A stretch of 64,000 nt of DNA from Candidatus Aminicenantes bacterium UBA1061 (lineage in GTDB: Bacteria > Acidobacteriota > Aminicenantia > Aminicenantales > Saccharicenantaceae): assembly GCA_002316315.1 (NCBI GenBank), contig DCDG01000022.1:226412-290411 (forward strand), read 5' to 3'. The position numbers were made by a program, and so were the translations under genes. Shown piece after piece: positions 9,194 through 17,883 of this stretch; position 1 is the first letter of the stretch, and each line of letters starts with the position of its first letter. The notes beneath the pieces were generated by a model. That model had not been told where the DNA came from, ran no database searches, and saw only the letters and a list, made by a program, of their open reading frames with translations.

Positions 9194-10162
9194 TCAGATT
9201 TCCTCCCGCCAGTAATTTAGAACATCAAGAAGTGATTGCTTCAAATTGATCTGCGGTTTCCAGCCAGTTAATTTTACCAGCCGATTAATATCGGCCAGAA
9301 GAATAGGTGGATCGGCTGGTCGGAGACGCTTTTCTTCAGTTTCGATGACAATCTTTGCCCTGGTCATACCCAGCAGAATTTTCAATATCTCATTTCCAAA
9401 CCAGGCCTGACCTGAACCAAGATTATAGGCCTCCCCTTCCTCTCCTTTTTCTGCGACCTGCCAGAGAGCCCGAACCAGGTCCCTGACATCAGTGTAGTCT
9501 CTCTTGTTTTCCAGATTGCCGGCATAAAGAATTGGATCCTTTTTCTTTTTTTCAATCTCAGCGATTTGTTTGGCTAGGCCGGAGGTGAAACAATATTCTG
9601 GCTGCCTGGGGCCAATGGTGCTGAACGGGCGGACTCTGATTATTTTTAGGTTATAACTCTTGAAATACTGGAAGCCCAGCATATCCTGAGCGGCTTTACT
9701 TACCCCGAATGGATTAAGCGGCCTGAAATGGGAGCTTTCTTTCATTGGCAGCTCATCAGCAGAAGCCAGGCCATAAGCTTCACCTGCTCCGGCTATAATC
9801 ACTCTGGGGTTAAGGCGAAGCTCTCTCAGAGCTTCGAGCAAATTGATGGTGCCGACGAGATTAACTTCCATGATTCCGGCTGGCAGGCTCCAGGAAAAAG
9901 AGGGTGCACCCTGCCCGGCCAGGTGAAAGATAAGATCCGGTCTGATTTCGTCCAGAGGGCTAAGGAGCGAGGTGAATTCCATTAAATCAGCAGTATAATA
10001 CCTGACCTGACCGGAAACTTTTTTAAGATTGGCGAGAGAAGAACGAGGTCTGATTAAACCATAGAGTTCATTCTGCTTTAAATTTGAGTTGATATATTCT
10101 GCTAAATGGCTGCCGATGAAACCAGAAATACCGGTAATTAAAATTCTCATCTTTGCTCCCAA
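9194..10162 (-). CDS. SDR-family nucleotide-sugar epimerase/dehydratase homologue lacking catalytic Ser and Tyr
   Basis: This 322-residue extended short-chain dehydrogenase/reductase most resembles GDP-mannose dehydratase/GDP-6-deoxy-mannose reductases. It has the NAD(P) motif GISGFIGSHL (11-20), FHLAGQGA near 79, VRPFSTIGPRQ near 177, RDYTDVRDLV, and YNLGSG near the C-terminus. The catalytic positions are changed. The Ser/Thr four residues before the YG of the family's SSxxxYG motif is Ala126 (AGAGEAYG), and the tyrosine of YxxxK is Phe152 (NPFGVSK), with Lys156 kept. The codons (GCA and TTC) were read directly. Cofactor binding should survive, but normal hydride/proton chemistry is doubtful. 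It lies downstream of lptD on the same strand, 158 bases on, so a link to cell-envelope sugars is plausible. It may be a regulator, or an enzyme with other chemistry. Confidence 0.75.
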   Translation of the reverse strand: MGAKMRILITGISGFIGSHLAEYINSNLKQNELYGLIRPRSSLANLKKVSGQVRYYTADLMEFTSLLSPLDEIRPDLIFHLAGQGAPSFSWSLPAGIMEVNLVGTINLLEALRELRLNPRVIIAGAGEAYGLASADELPMKESSHFRPLNPFGVSKAAQDMLGFQYFKSYNLKIIRVRPFSTIGPRQPEYCFTSGLAKQIAEIEKKKKDPILYAGNLENKRDYTDVRDLVRALWQVAEKGEEGEAYNLGSGQAWFGNEILKILLGMTRAKIVIETEEKRLRPADPPILLADINRLVKLTGWKPQINLKQSLLDVLNYWREEI

Positions 10163-10320
10163 ACAAATATCAGCTTATCTTGCTAATTATTTTTAAGGTT
10201 TTTATAGCCTTTTTGGCTTCACCTGTCAAATTTAAAGAGGAAAAATATTTAGCGATGATCAACTGCGGCTCTGGTTATCCAGACTGCTGGCCAGGAAGAC
10301 AGTTAGTTTGTGCCCGGGGA

Positions 10321-12504
10321 TTAGAAGGCAAAACCTCCCAGGAAAGCCGAGCTGCGGCTGATATTTCCCAGCCCGACAGAAAACCTGAACTGGGTTTCCG
10401 GTCTGAGCCGGTAGTTGAAGATTCTGAGGTCCAGTCCGAAGTCCAGGCATTGATAATGATAAGTACAGGATAGGCCGGCATAGATAATTTTTTTAAGCAG
10501 GACATCATATTCGATCTGACCCTTAAAATCCAATCTGGCGGGCAGGCGAAAACCTGATTGAAGGCCAACCTGATGACTGCGGAAAAAACTGTCAGCAGCG
10601 AGGATCTGATAGCTTTTAGACCAGTTCAGCCCGAAGAAGAAATGGTCCTGGGGGGCACCATAATTGGCACTCAGTCTGAAACTAAAAAAATTGTTTTCGT
10701 AGGTATTATAATCAGCTCCAAGATCCAGGCTGAGCTTTTTATTGAGGTAAAAGCGTAAAAACCCGTTAACCGGTGCCAGATGTCTTTCCTGATTCAAGGG
10801 ATAATAAAACCTAATGCGGCTGGTGGCCGGGTCAAAATAATAAACCTGAGACAAACCGAAAGTCACTATTTCCCGGCTGGTTTCACCATCCTTAAGCAGG
10901 AGATGCTGGGTAAAACCATATTTTAAATCGTCATAGCGAGAAAAACCTAGAGGGTTAATAATCCGGGAAGAAATATCCTGGCTGAGCAGACTATCATAAG
11001 TGTAGGAGCAGAAAGGCACAACGAGGTGTTTTAAATAAGGCTCTCTGTCCCGGAAAAAAATTCTATAAAAAACAGGTCCTTCTAAATTTATACCAAATCG
11101 AGCCTGAGCAGTCAGAAGAGGATTATTCTCTCTAATAGCCGTGCCGGGTGCATAGCTCTGGAAATAACAGGTGAAAAGGCCGGTGGTGAAGAAAGAAAGA
11201 TTTAAAAAGGGAGCCGGAGATAAAGGCAGGCTTAAAGTCGGCCGGAAAAAGGCCTGTCCCAGAGAAAAACTGGTGTCTGGCTGGTTTTCATTCTGATAAG
11301 AATAATCCCAGTTGCTTAACCCTGATTCCCAGGAAAGGAAGACCTGAGAGAAAAGCCTGTATTTTAGCAGATTAAAATTGAGCTGGGGTAAATAGGTGGA
11401 AGTAACCTTCTGGCCACTGCTCGGGAAATAAGTTTCAAAACGGGAGGTCCTTAGATTAAAGTTAAAATAAGACCAGTTTTTGGTCAGATTAAGCTGGTAG
11501 GAACGGTTGTTGCTGGTCGACAGGCTGAAGTTATTCTCATATTCCTTTAAAAAATCGAAGGAACTCGAATAATCAGCCTGGCCGTTAAACAGGAAATCAC
11601 CGGGCAGGGTTTGCTGGTGGGTCCAGCGGATTAAATAACCAGGGTCACGTCGCTCAGAGCCTGGCTGCCGCTTGAAAAAGAAAGTATAGGCCCTGACCTC
11701 ACCCCTGGTTTTACCCCTGAGAAGATAGCTGTAATCCAAACCGGTTCCGATCCCCTGATTGGAATAATAGTCAGCGGTTAGAGTAGCTTCCCGGTTCCGG
11801 GCCAGGGCCCAGTAGAAGCTCTGACTGATGGTCAGTCCCTTAACCTGATTGTAGCCTATCTCCGGAAAGAGGAAGCCGGTAGCTCGTTCTTTCAAAGGAT
11901 ACTTAAGATAAGGAATATAAAAAAGAGGGACCTTTTTTATGGAAAACACTGCCCTGGACATCGAGATGTAATCATCAGGTTTTAATTCAGCCTGTTTAAA
12001 ACTAAAGGACCAGCGGGGAACGGGCTGGGTGCAACTGGTCAGCCAGGCCTGTTTTAGATTCAGAATATTACCGGATTCCTGGCTGATTTTTCTGGCCCCA
12101 AATAAAAGGCTGGGGCGCGAAATAGCCTGAACTTCTTCAAGCTGGGCTTCTCTGGTTTTGAGATTATAGCTCAGCCGCTCACAATTGATGACTTCAGATG
12201 GTAGTTGAAGACAAACCTGTCCTTCCGCCAGAAGATCATAAGTAGCTGTATTGAGTTGAAGGCGATCGCAGAGAAGGGTCAGATCCTCAAAATGAAGTTC
12301 TACCTGACCTGAGGCCAGAATCATGTCTCCCTTCTTTTCCTGGTAGGTGGCCAGGACGCGGACTGTTTCGGTCGAAGGATAAGCAGAGTCCACCTGTTGA
12401 GCTGGAAGATAGAAACGCAGGCCGGTTAATATGAAAAAAAAGAAAACAGCAGGCAGAAGTGTTCTTCCCCCGCCCGGTGGATTACTCAATTTATTTCGAC
12501 TCAT
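10321..12504 (-). CDS. lptD: LPS-assembly outer-membrane protein LptD
   Basis: LptD is the outer-membrane translocon that, with LptE, inserts lipopolysaccharide into the outer leaflet. From ATG 12504 there are 727 residues; a TTG at 12522 is an alternative start. A signal peptide (basic start, then LLPAVFFFFILTGL) precedes an OstA/LptA-like beta-taco domain (about residues 45-160, with ASGQVELHFEDLTLLCDRL). Next comes the LptD barrel: RWSFSFKQAELKPDDYISM, then IPYLKYPLKERATGFLFPEIG, then many aromatic strands ending in GGFAF, a barrel-type terminal Phe. Cysteines occur in both the N-terminal domain and the C-terminal strands, compatible with the disulphide linkage known for LptD. This is the best evidence that the organism is LPS-bearing. 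It diverges from the exopolysaccharide cluster. Confidence 0.88.
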   Translation of the reverse strand: MSRNKLSNPPGGGRTLLPAVFFFFILTGLRFYLPAQQVDSAYPSTETVRVLATYQEKKGDMILASGQVELHFEDLTLLCDRLQLNTATYDLLAEGQVCLQLPSEVINCERLSYNLKTREAQLEEVQAISRPSLLFGARKISQESGNILNLKQAWLTSCTQPVPRWSFSFKQAELKPDDYISMSRAVFSIKKVPLFYIPYLKYPLKERATGFLFPEIGYNQVKGLTISQSFYWALARNREATLTADYYSNQGIGTGLDYSYLLRGKTRGEVRAYTFFFKRQPGSERRDPGYLIRWTHQQTLPGDFLFNGQADYSSSFDFLKEYENNFSLSTSNNRSYQLNLTKNWSYFNFNLRTSRFETYFPSSGQKVTSTYLPQLNFNLLKYRLFSQVFLSWESGLSNWDYSYQNENQPDTSFSLGQAFFRPTLSLPLSPAPFLNLSFFTTGLFTCYFQSYAPGTAIRENNPLLTAQARFGINLEGPVFYRIFFRDREPYLKHLVVPFCSYTYDSLLSQDISSRIINPLGFSRYDDLKYGFTQHLLLKDGETSREIVTFGLSQVYYFDPATSRIRFYYPLNQERHLAPVNGFLRFYLNKKLSLDLGADYNTYENNFFSFRLSANYGAPQDHFFFGLNWSKSYQILAADSFFRSHQVGLQSGFRLPARLDFKGQIEYDVLLKKIIYAGLSCTYHYQCLDFGLDLRIFNYRLRPETQFRFSVGLGNISRSSAFLGGFAF

Positions 12505-12549
12505 CTGTTGATTAATATACAATTGCCTTTAAGTTAAAAACAAGGTTAA

Positions 12550-12610
12550 GGTCGAATAGCACAAAGAAAACGTTCCCTTGCCGGTTGAAAGCCGACCCCT
12601 GATTGTGCTA
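12550..12610. repeat. Nested inverted repeats in the lptD/exopolysaccharide divergent region
   Basis: TAGCACAA (12557-12564) is matched by TTGTGCTA (12603-12610). A shorter GGTCG (12550-12554) is matched by CGACC (12593-12597), so the two pairs interlock. The 121-base divergent region could hold an operator or a structured leader for the downstream operon. I recognise no riboswitch class here. Confidence 0.3.
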
Positions 12611-12643
12611 AAAATTAAATGAATTGGCAGGACTTGAAGAGAG

Positions 12644-13885
12644 TTGAAAGGGAAAAAAGCAGTATTAATTATCGGACAGGTTGTTTTATTCCTGGGACTC
12701 TCTCTGGGCTGGGTGGGAATAGCCGGGGCGGAGACCTGGAAAGCCCGGGAGATGCGCCTGGCGGCTGAGAAAGCTGCCTGGAGATTTGGACCTTTAAAAT
12801 TGCAGCCTGCTATTCTGATTAAAGAGGCCGGCTATGATTCGAATATCTATTATCAGCCGGAGGCAACTTCTGATTACTGGCTGACAGCCGGGCCGGCTTT
12901 TGATGCTTATATTGTGGCCAGGAGAAGGGTAATCGTTCATGTTTTTGAATCACCACAATATGTTTTTTTCTTAAAAACTAAAAGGGAGAGAACATGGAAT
13001 AATTATCTTAACGGCGACGTTTCTCTCAGTTTTAACCGTTTTTTGCTGACAGTTGGTGGAAGCCTGAATAACGCTCGGGAACGATGGAGTACGGAGTTGG
13101 ATATCCGCCCCCGCCGGAAAGAAAAGAGTGGTTTTATCTCACTTCTTTATCAGAAATCATACCGACTGTCTTTTGAATTTACGGCGAGAACCATTGATTA
13201 TACCTATGAAAGCCTGGAATATGACTCGGTCAATATTAATGAGCGCTTAAGCCATTATGAGGATTATTTAAGCGGCCGGATTTATTACCGGCTTAATCCG
13301 CGAATTCAGTTTTTTGTCGAGGGGCAGAGGGGCTCGTATGATTTTAAAAATCCTCTTAATCCCCGGGATTCTCGCAGCCAGACCGTTTATTCAGGCTTCC
13401 AGTTTTCTCCAACCGGCCGCATTCATGGCCAGATCAGGCTCGGTTATAAATCGTTTAATACTCTGGAGGCGACACTGCCCGATTATCGGGGACTGGTCGG
13501 AGATACCACTGTCAGCTGGCAAATTATGAGGCCGCTCGTTCTTAGGGGGAGCTATCGGCGGGATATAAATTTTTCAGTCTGGTCTTACAGCCCTTATTAT
13601 ATCGGGACGACCTGGTCGGCCGGACCGTCTTTTTATATTTTTAGGAAGAAATTCCGCCTTGATTATACCTATAGCCAGACGAGAAATAACTATCCTCTAG
13701 GCGAAATTCCTGGAAGTCCGCCACGGCGGGATGATTATACTTTAAATTCTGTGGCTGTTTATTATAGAATAGGGAAAGCAGCTGGAATTGGCATTACCGC
13801 CGGTAGGTGGAAAAGAGAAATTAATGTTCTGAACTGGGACGCGACAAGGAAATTTATTGGCCTTAATTTGACCTATGATTTTTAG
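12644..13885 (+). CDS. Outer-membrane beta-barrel protein of the exopolysaccharide cluster
   Basis: This is a 413-residue exported barrel. The only usable start is TTG 12644, because an in-frame TGA lies at 12635. A purine-rich GAAGAGAG sits just before it. Residues 1-30 are a signal peptide ending AGAET. The remainder is strand after strand with alternating aromatic residues (RIYYRLNPRIQFFVEGQRG, RLDYTYSQTRNNY) and ends LNLTYDF, a terminal aromatic typical of BamA-dependent barrels. It resembles the BBP2-type porins often found beside wza/wzc genes, where they may help pass polysaccharide across the outer membrane. It is the first gene of a same-strand run, 36 bases before the Wza-like gene. 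The fold and location are well supported; the precise role is inferred. Confidence 0.7.
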   Translation: MKGKKAVLIIGQVVLFLGLSLGWVGIAGAETWKAREMRLAAEKAAWRFGPLKLQPAILIKEAGYDSNIYYQPEATSDYWLTAGPAFDAYIVARRRVIVHVFESPQYVFFLKTKRERTWNNYLNGDVSLSFNRFLLTVGGSLNNARERWSTELDIRPRRKEKSGFISLLYQKSYRLSFEFTARTIDYTYESLEYDSVNINERLSHYEDYLSGRIYYRLNPRIQFFVEGQRGSYDFKNPLNPRDSRSQTVYSGFQFSPTGRIHGQIRLGYKSFNTLEATLPDYRGLVGDTTVSWQIMRPLVLRGSYRRDINFSVWSYSPYYIGTTWSAGPSFYIFRKKFRLDYTYSQTRNNYPLGEIPGSPPRRDDYTLNSVAVYYRIGKAAGIGITAGRWKREINVLNWDATRKFIGLNLTYDF

Positions 13886-13921
13886 GGTAGATCTTTACGT
13901 GGTTAGGTAAAGGGAGAAGCA

Positions 13922-14824
13922 ATGGAAAGAAATCAGCAGGCTGCCCTGTGCCTTTTGGCCATTTTGATCCTGACCATTGGCGTTTTACCGGCTGGCTCAC
14001 AGCAGGCTGTGCCGGTCAGCGGCGGCCAGGAAGTAAATCAAGTCAACGCTCGTGATTATTTCATCAGGGAATATGTCATCGGGCCAAGGGATCTGTTGGA
14101 AATTAAAGTGTTCGAGTTACCGGAATTTGATCAAACGGTCAGAGTATCTGAAGATGGTTCGATAACCCTGCCCCTCATCGGAAATATTCAAATTGGTGGC
14201 TTAACCAAGGATAAAGCCGAAAAAAAGTTATCGGAGCTACTGGAAAAATATATCAAGAGAGCTCAGGTTTCAATTTTTATCAAAGAATATCAAAGCAGTC
14301 GGGTGGCCATCATAGGTGCCGTAGAAAAGCCCGGCATGTATGAACTGGTGGGAAGGCAAAGTTTGCTGCAAATGATTTCTCAAGCCGGTGGTTTTAAGGA
14401 TACAGCGGCAAACGAGATTTATGTTTTGCGAGAGGGCCAGGATGGGACTACAGCCTCCATCAACATTGATCTCGAGGAACTGCTGATTAATGGTAATCAA
14501 AACCTGAACATTCCTATTCAGGCCAATGATGTGATTAATGTTCCAGTTGACAAGCAGATTAACATATATGTCTTTGGAGAGGTCAAGCAGCCGGGGGCTC
14601 TCCAGGTGAAGATGTCAAAAAAAATCACTCTACTGCAAGCCATTGCCCAGGCGGGTGGGCTGAGCGAAAATGCTACTAAACGAGGAGTGACTATCAAAAG
14701 AAGGGATAAAAGCGGCCAAGAAGTTAATATCAGTGTCAACCTAAATGACATTATAAAAGGCAAGAAGAAAGATATTCCCCTCCAAGAAGGAGATGTGGTC
14801 ATAGTCAAACAGAGTATTTTCTAA
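13922..14824 (+). CDS. Wza-like polysaccharide export protein
   Basis: This is a 300-residue protein of the outer-membrane polysaccharide export family, which forms the periplasmic/outer-membrane channel for capsule or exopolysaccharide. Residues 1-27 are a Sec signal with no lipobox cysteine, unlike E. coli Wza. Residues about 45-125 are the poly-export domain (YVIGPRDLLEIKVFELPEFD, then GSITLPLIGNIQIGGLT). Two SLBB domains follow, opening with VAIIGAVEKPGMYEL (near 125) and IYVFGEVKQPGALQV (near 217), and the protein ends in a GDVVIVKQ strand. It is shorter than E. coli Wza and lacks its C-terminal membrane helix, so the neighbouring barrel may provide the outer-membrane pore. The Wzc-like kinase follows after 36 bases. 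Confidence 0.88.
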   Translation: MERNQQAALCLLAILILTIGVLPAGSQQAVPVSGGQEVNQVNARDYFIREYVIGPRDLLEIKVFELPEFDQTVRVSEDGSITLPLIGNIQIGGLTKDKAEKKLSELLEKYIKRAQVSIFIKEYQSSRVAIIGAVEKPGMYELVGRQSLLQMISQAGGFKDTAANEIYVLREGQDGTTASINIDLEELLINGNQNLNIPIQANDVINVPVDKQINIYVFGEVKQPGALQVKMSKKITLLQAIAQAGGLSENATKRGVTIKRRDKSGQEVNISVNLNDIIKGKKKDIPLQEGDVVIVKQSIF

Positions 14825-14860
14825 GCCAGGAAAATAAGAAATGGAAAAAAGAGGCATGAG

Positions 14861-17050
14861 ATGAACGAAAATAACGGCGAGCTTCAACCAGTCGAAGGCG
14901 GCGAAATTGATTTAAGAAAGTATATCGATATAATCGTCCGCCATCGCTGGATAATCATTTCTGTGACCATCATCGCCATGGTAATTACCCTCCTGGTGTC
15001 GTTTACCATGAGGCCGGTTTACACTGCCAGGGGAACAGTCATGATTGAAAAGGAACCCAATATCCTGAGCTTCGAAGAGATTTTTCAGGTAGAAACTTTC
15101 CGGGATGATTATTTTCAGACTCAATATAAACTCCTACAAAGCCGCAGCCTGGCGGAAAGAACAATTGACAAACTGAAGCTATGGGGAAAAGAGGAATTTT
15201 CTGGAAGAAAACCAGCCACGGCTGAAGATTGGAACAATCCTGTTTTTCGACGGAAACTCATCGATAAGTTTATTGACCATCTGGAAGTTAAGCCGGTCAG
15301 GATGACCAGGCTGGTGGAAGTTGCTTTCAAGGCCCATGATCCGCAACTGGCGGCCGATTGTGTCAACGCTCTTTTTGATTGCTTTGTTGATATGAACATC
15401 GAGACGAAATATGAAGCTACTGAACAGGCAACTGAGTTTTTGAGGCAACAAATAGAAGATCTGAAAAAGGAAATAAGTCAGAAAGAGCACGAGCTTCAGA
15501 ACTATGGTCAGCAAAAAGATATTGTTATCCTGAGCGATAAAGAGACAACCATGCTGGAAAAATTGGGCGAGGTCAATAAAGCTCTGACTGAAGCTCAAAT
15601 TGATCGTGTCCGTAAGGAAGCCTATTATAACGAAATCAAAAATGCCAGTCCGGACTATATTCCAGAGGCAATGAATAATCCTTTGATCCAGCGGCTCAGA
15701 GAAGATTATTTAAAGCTTAGCCGTGAATATGCCAAAATGCAGGAGCAATTCCAGCCAGAGTACCCGGAAATGCAAAGACTTAAGGCTGAGCTGGACACCG
15801 CTCAAGAATTGCTGAAAAACGAAACTGAGGGGCTGATTAAGGCCGCCTATTCCGAGTATCAGGCTGCTCTAAAAAAGGAAACTTCTTTAAAAAGACTTTT
15901 TGAAGAGCAGAAAGATGAAGCTTTCCGGCTGAATTCCAATGCTATCCTTTATAACAGCCTGAAAATTGAAATTGAAAATAAAAAGAACCTCCTCGAATCC
16001 TTGCTTAAAAGACAGAGTGAAACAGGCGTTTCTGCCCGGCTGAGAGGCTTAAGAACCTCCAATATCAGAGTGGTTGACCGGGCTGATCTGCCCATCAGTC
16101 CTTCCAGCCCGAAGAAGTTGAGAAATCTTTTGCTGGCCTTCTTCCTGGGGCTTTTTGGAGGTGTCGGTCTGGCTTTTGTCATGGAATACCTGGATAATAC
16201 AGTTAAAAGCGCTGAAGAAGTCGGGCGGTATACTGGACTGCCCACTCTGGGAGTGGTTCCAGTTTTCGGAAAGGATTCCAGCCAGGGTTATGGCTATTAT
16301 TATACTCACGGGCAGAAAAAAAGTGAAGACAAGGACAAAGGACGTGGGAAAAAAGCGGGAAGTGAAAAGCCTCAAAATATTGAGCTAATTGTCCATTTTG
16401 CTCCGGAGTCAGCTTTTGCAGAAACCTATCGTTCTCTCCGAACGGCACTCCTTCTTTCCAGTCCGCAGAGCAGTCTCAAAGCGGTCATGGTGACCAGCCC
16501 TCTACCCGAAGAAGGCAAATCGGCGACCATTTCCAACCTGGCTGTCAGCCTGTCCCAAACCGGCAAGAAGATTCTCCTTATAGACGCCGATCTGAGACGG
16601 CCAAAACAGCATCAGATTTTTAAAATGAAAAACCATGAGGGCCTGACCAGTTACCTGGCTCTGGATCTGCCTCTGGAAAAATTAATTAAGCCAACGATTG
16701 TGCCCTCGCTTTATTTGATCAATTCTGGCCCGATTCCGCCCAATCCAGCTGAACTACTCGGCTCGGATAAGATGGCAAAATTGCTGTCTTTATTAAGAAA
16801 TCAATTTGATTTTATCCTGATCGATACTCCACCTATCCTAACAGTGACAGATGCTCAGATTGTTGGCAAATTAGTCGATGGCCTGGTACTGGTGGTGCAC
16901 ACCGGAAAAACCCCGTGCGATGCCCTGGTCCGGACCAGAGAGTTAATTGATCTTCTTAAGCTCAGAACTTTTGGCGTGGTGGTTAATGCCTTGAATCTTG
17001 ATAGCCATGGTTATTATTACCGCCATTATTATAAAGAGTACAGGGGTTAA
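14861..17050 (+). CDS. Wzc-like polysaccharide co-polymerase and bacterial tyrosine kinase
   Basis: The 729 residues fuse a Wzz-type chain-length domain to a BY-kinase. A first membrane helix (about 30-52) is followed by a long periplasmic coiled-coil region. A second helix lies near 425-445, just after the PISPSSPKKLRN proline motif. The cytoplasmic kinase then shows Walker A (SPLPEEGKSATISNL, about residues 545-559), Walker A' (LLIDADLRRP, near 572) and Walker B (FILIDTPP, near 651). The C-terminus ends in a tyrosine cluster (GYYYRHYYKEYRG), the usual autophosphorylation site. Phosphorylation cycling of this tail controls polymer length and export in known systems. The PHP phosphatase gene begins 3 bases after the stop, the expected partner. 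Both kinase and co-polymerase parts appear complete. Confidence 0.92.
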   Translation: MNENNGELQPVEGGEIDLRKYIDIIVRHRWIIISVTIIAMVITLLVSFTMRPVYTARGTVMIEKEPNILSFEEIFQVETFRDDYFQTQYKLLQSRSLAERTIDKLKLWGKEEFSGRKPATAEDWNNPVFRRKLIDKFIDHLEVKPVRMTRLVEVAFKAHDPQLAADCVNALFDCFVDMNIETKYEATEQATEFLRQQIEDLKKEISQKEHELQNYGQQKDIVILSDKETTMLEKLGEVNKALTEAQIDRVRKEAYYNEIKNASPDYIPEAMNNPLIQRLREDYLKLSREYAKMQEQFQPEYPEMQRLKAELDTAQELLKNETEGLIKAAYSEYQAALKKETSLKRLFEEQKDEAFRLNSNAILYNSLKIEIENKKNLLESLLKRQSETGVSARLRGLRTSNIRVVDRADLPISPSSPKKLRNLLLAFFLGLFGGVGLAFVMEYLDNTVKSAEEVGRYTGLPTLGVVPVFGKDSSQGYGYYYTHGQKKSEDKDKGRGKKAGSEKPQNIELIVHFAPESAFAETYRSLRTALLLSSPQSSLKAVMVTSPLPEEGKSATISNLAVSLSQTGKKILLIDADLRRPKQHQIFKMKNHEGLTSYLALDLPLEKLIKPTIVPSLYLINSGPIPPNPAELLGSDKMAKLLSLLRNQFDFILIDTPPILTVTDAQIVGKLVDGLVLVVHTGKTPCDALVRTRELIDLLKLRTFGVVVNALNLDSHGYYYRHYYKEYRG

Positions 17051-17053
17051 GAG

Positions 17054-17827
17054 ATGATAGATCTCCACTGCCACTTGCTGCCTGACTGGGATGATGGGCC
17101 TGATACCTGGGAAGAAGTTGACAGGATGATTGCTCTGGCAGCTGAGGATGGAATTGAAGCTATATGCATCACACCACACTATTTACGCTTTTCCCGGCAC
17201 GGAAACGATCCAGATACTCTACGATCGAAATTTGAAGAATTTTTTGAAAGATATAAAGAAGAAAAAAGAATTAGCTTTTATCGTGGAGCAGAAGTATTTA
17301 TTCATCCAGATATAATCAAACACATCAAGATGGAAAGCCTCGGCCTGAATGGCAGCGAATATGTTTTTGTCGAATTCCCTTCCGATCAGGTGCCAGCCGG
17401 GACTAAAGATCTGTTTTACCGGATGATGCTGGATGGCCTGACACCGGTCATTAGTCATCCGGAAAGAAACACTGTTTTTGGTGGTCAGCCTGAGCTTCTG
17501 TATGATTTGGTCTGCCGCGGCTGTCTGGCTCAGGTCACGGCCATGAGCTTAACCGGTGAGTTTGGCGCGGTTGTCTATAAGAGAGCCGAATTGTTTTTAA
17601 AAAATAATCTTGTTCAATTTATAGCGACTGACGCTCATGATTCCCAAAAAAGAAAGCCGGTCTTAAGCAAGGCGGTCAAAGTGGCAGCTGCCCTGACTGG
17701 GAAGGAGAAAGCCGGAGCCATGGTTGACGATATTCCTCTGGCTATTCTTAATAATGAGATCATTCCCGATTGGGGCTCTCCCCTCAGGCCGGATAAAGCC
17801 AGAAAAAAATTCTTCTTTAAAAAATAA
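17054..17827 (+). CDS. PHP-type protein-tyrosine phosphatase (CpsB/YwqE family)
   Basis: The 257-residue PHP-fold metallophosphatase would remove phosphate from the tyrosine tail of the kinase encoded just upstream. Metal-binding motifs appear in order: DLHCHLLPDWDDGP (residues 3-16), ICITPHYL near 37, GAEVFIHP near 79, VISHPERN near 134, and TDAHD near 194. Length and order fit CpsB of Streptococcus and YwqE of Bacillus, which are manganese-dependent. In diderms the usual partner is instead the low-molecular-weight phosphatase Wzb, so this combination of LptD-type envelope and PHP phosphatase is worth noting. It lacks membrane segments. The 3-base gap to the kinase implies co-translation. 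Confidence in the family is high. Confidence 0.88.
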   Translation: MIDLHCHLLPDWDDGPDTWEEVDRMIALAAEDGIEAICITPHYLRFSRHGNDPDTLRSKFEEFFERYKEEKRISFYRGAEVFIHPDIIKHIKMESLGLNGSEYVFVEFPSDQVPAGTKDLFYRMMLDGLTPVISHPERNTVFGGQPELLYDLVCRGCLAQVTAMSLTGEFGAVVYKRAELFLKNNLVQFIATDAHDSQKRKPVLSKAVKVAAALTGKEKAGAMVDDIPLAILNNEIIPDWGSPLRPDKARKKFFFKK

Positions 17828-17833
17828 AAATGC

Positions 17834-17862
17834 TTGATTTTTGAAATTTTAGTTGGTATATT
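17834..17862 (+). promoter_or_regulatory. Sigma-70-type promoter inside the exopolysaccharide cluster
   Basis: TTGATT (17834-17839) and TATATT (17857-17862) are separated by an ideal 17 bases. Predicted transcription starts near 17869, immediately before GGGAGG (17873-17878) and the ATG at 17884, leaving a very short leader. This suggests the genes from 17884 onward can be expressed separately from wza/wzc. Confidence 0.55.
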
Positions 17863-17883
17863 TGGCAGTAAAGGGAGGTCAAA

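Noticed and set aside
10163..10320. Terminator between lptD and the SDR gene
   Set aside because: The AGCC-TTTTT-GGCT palindrome has only a 4-base stem and is not followed by a T-run on the minus strand.
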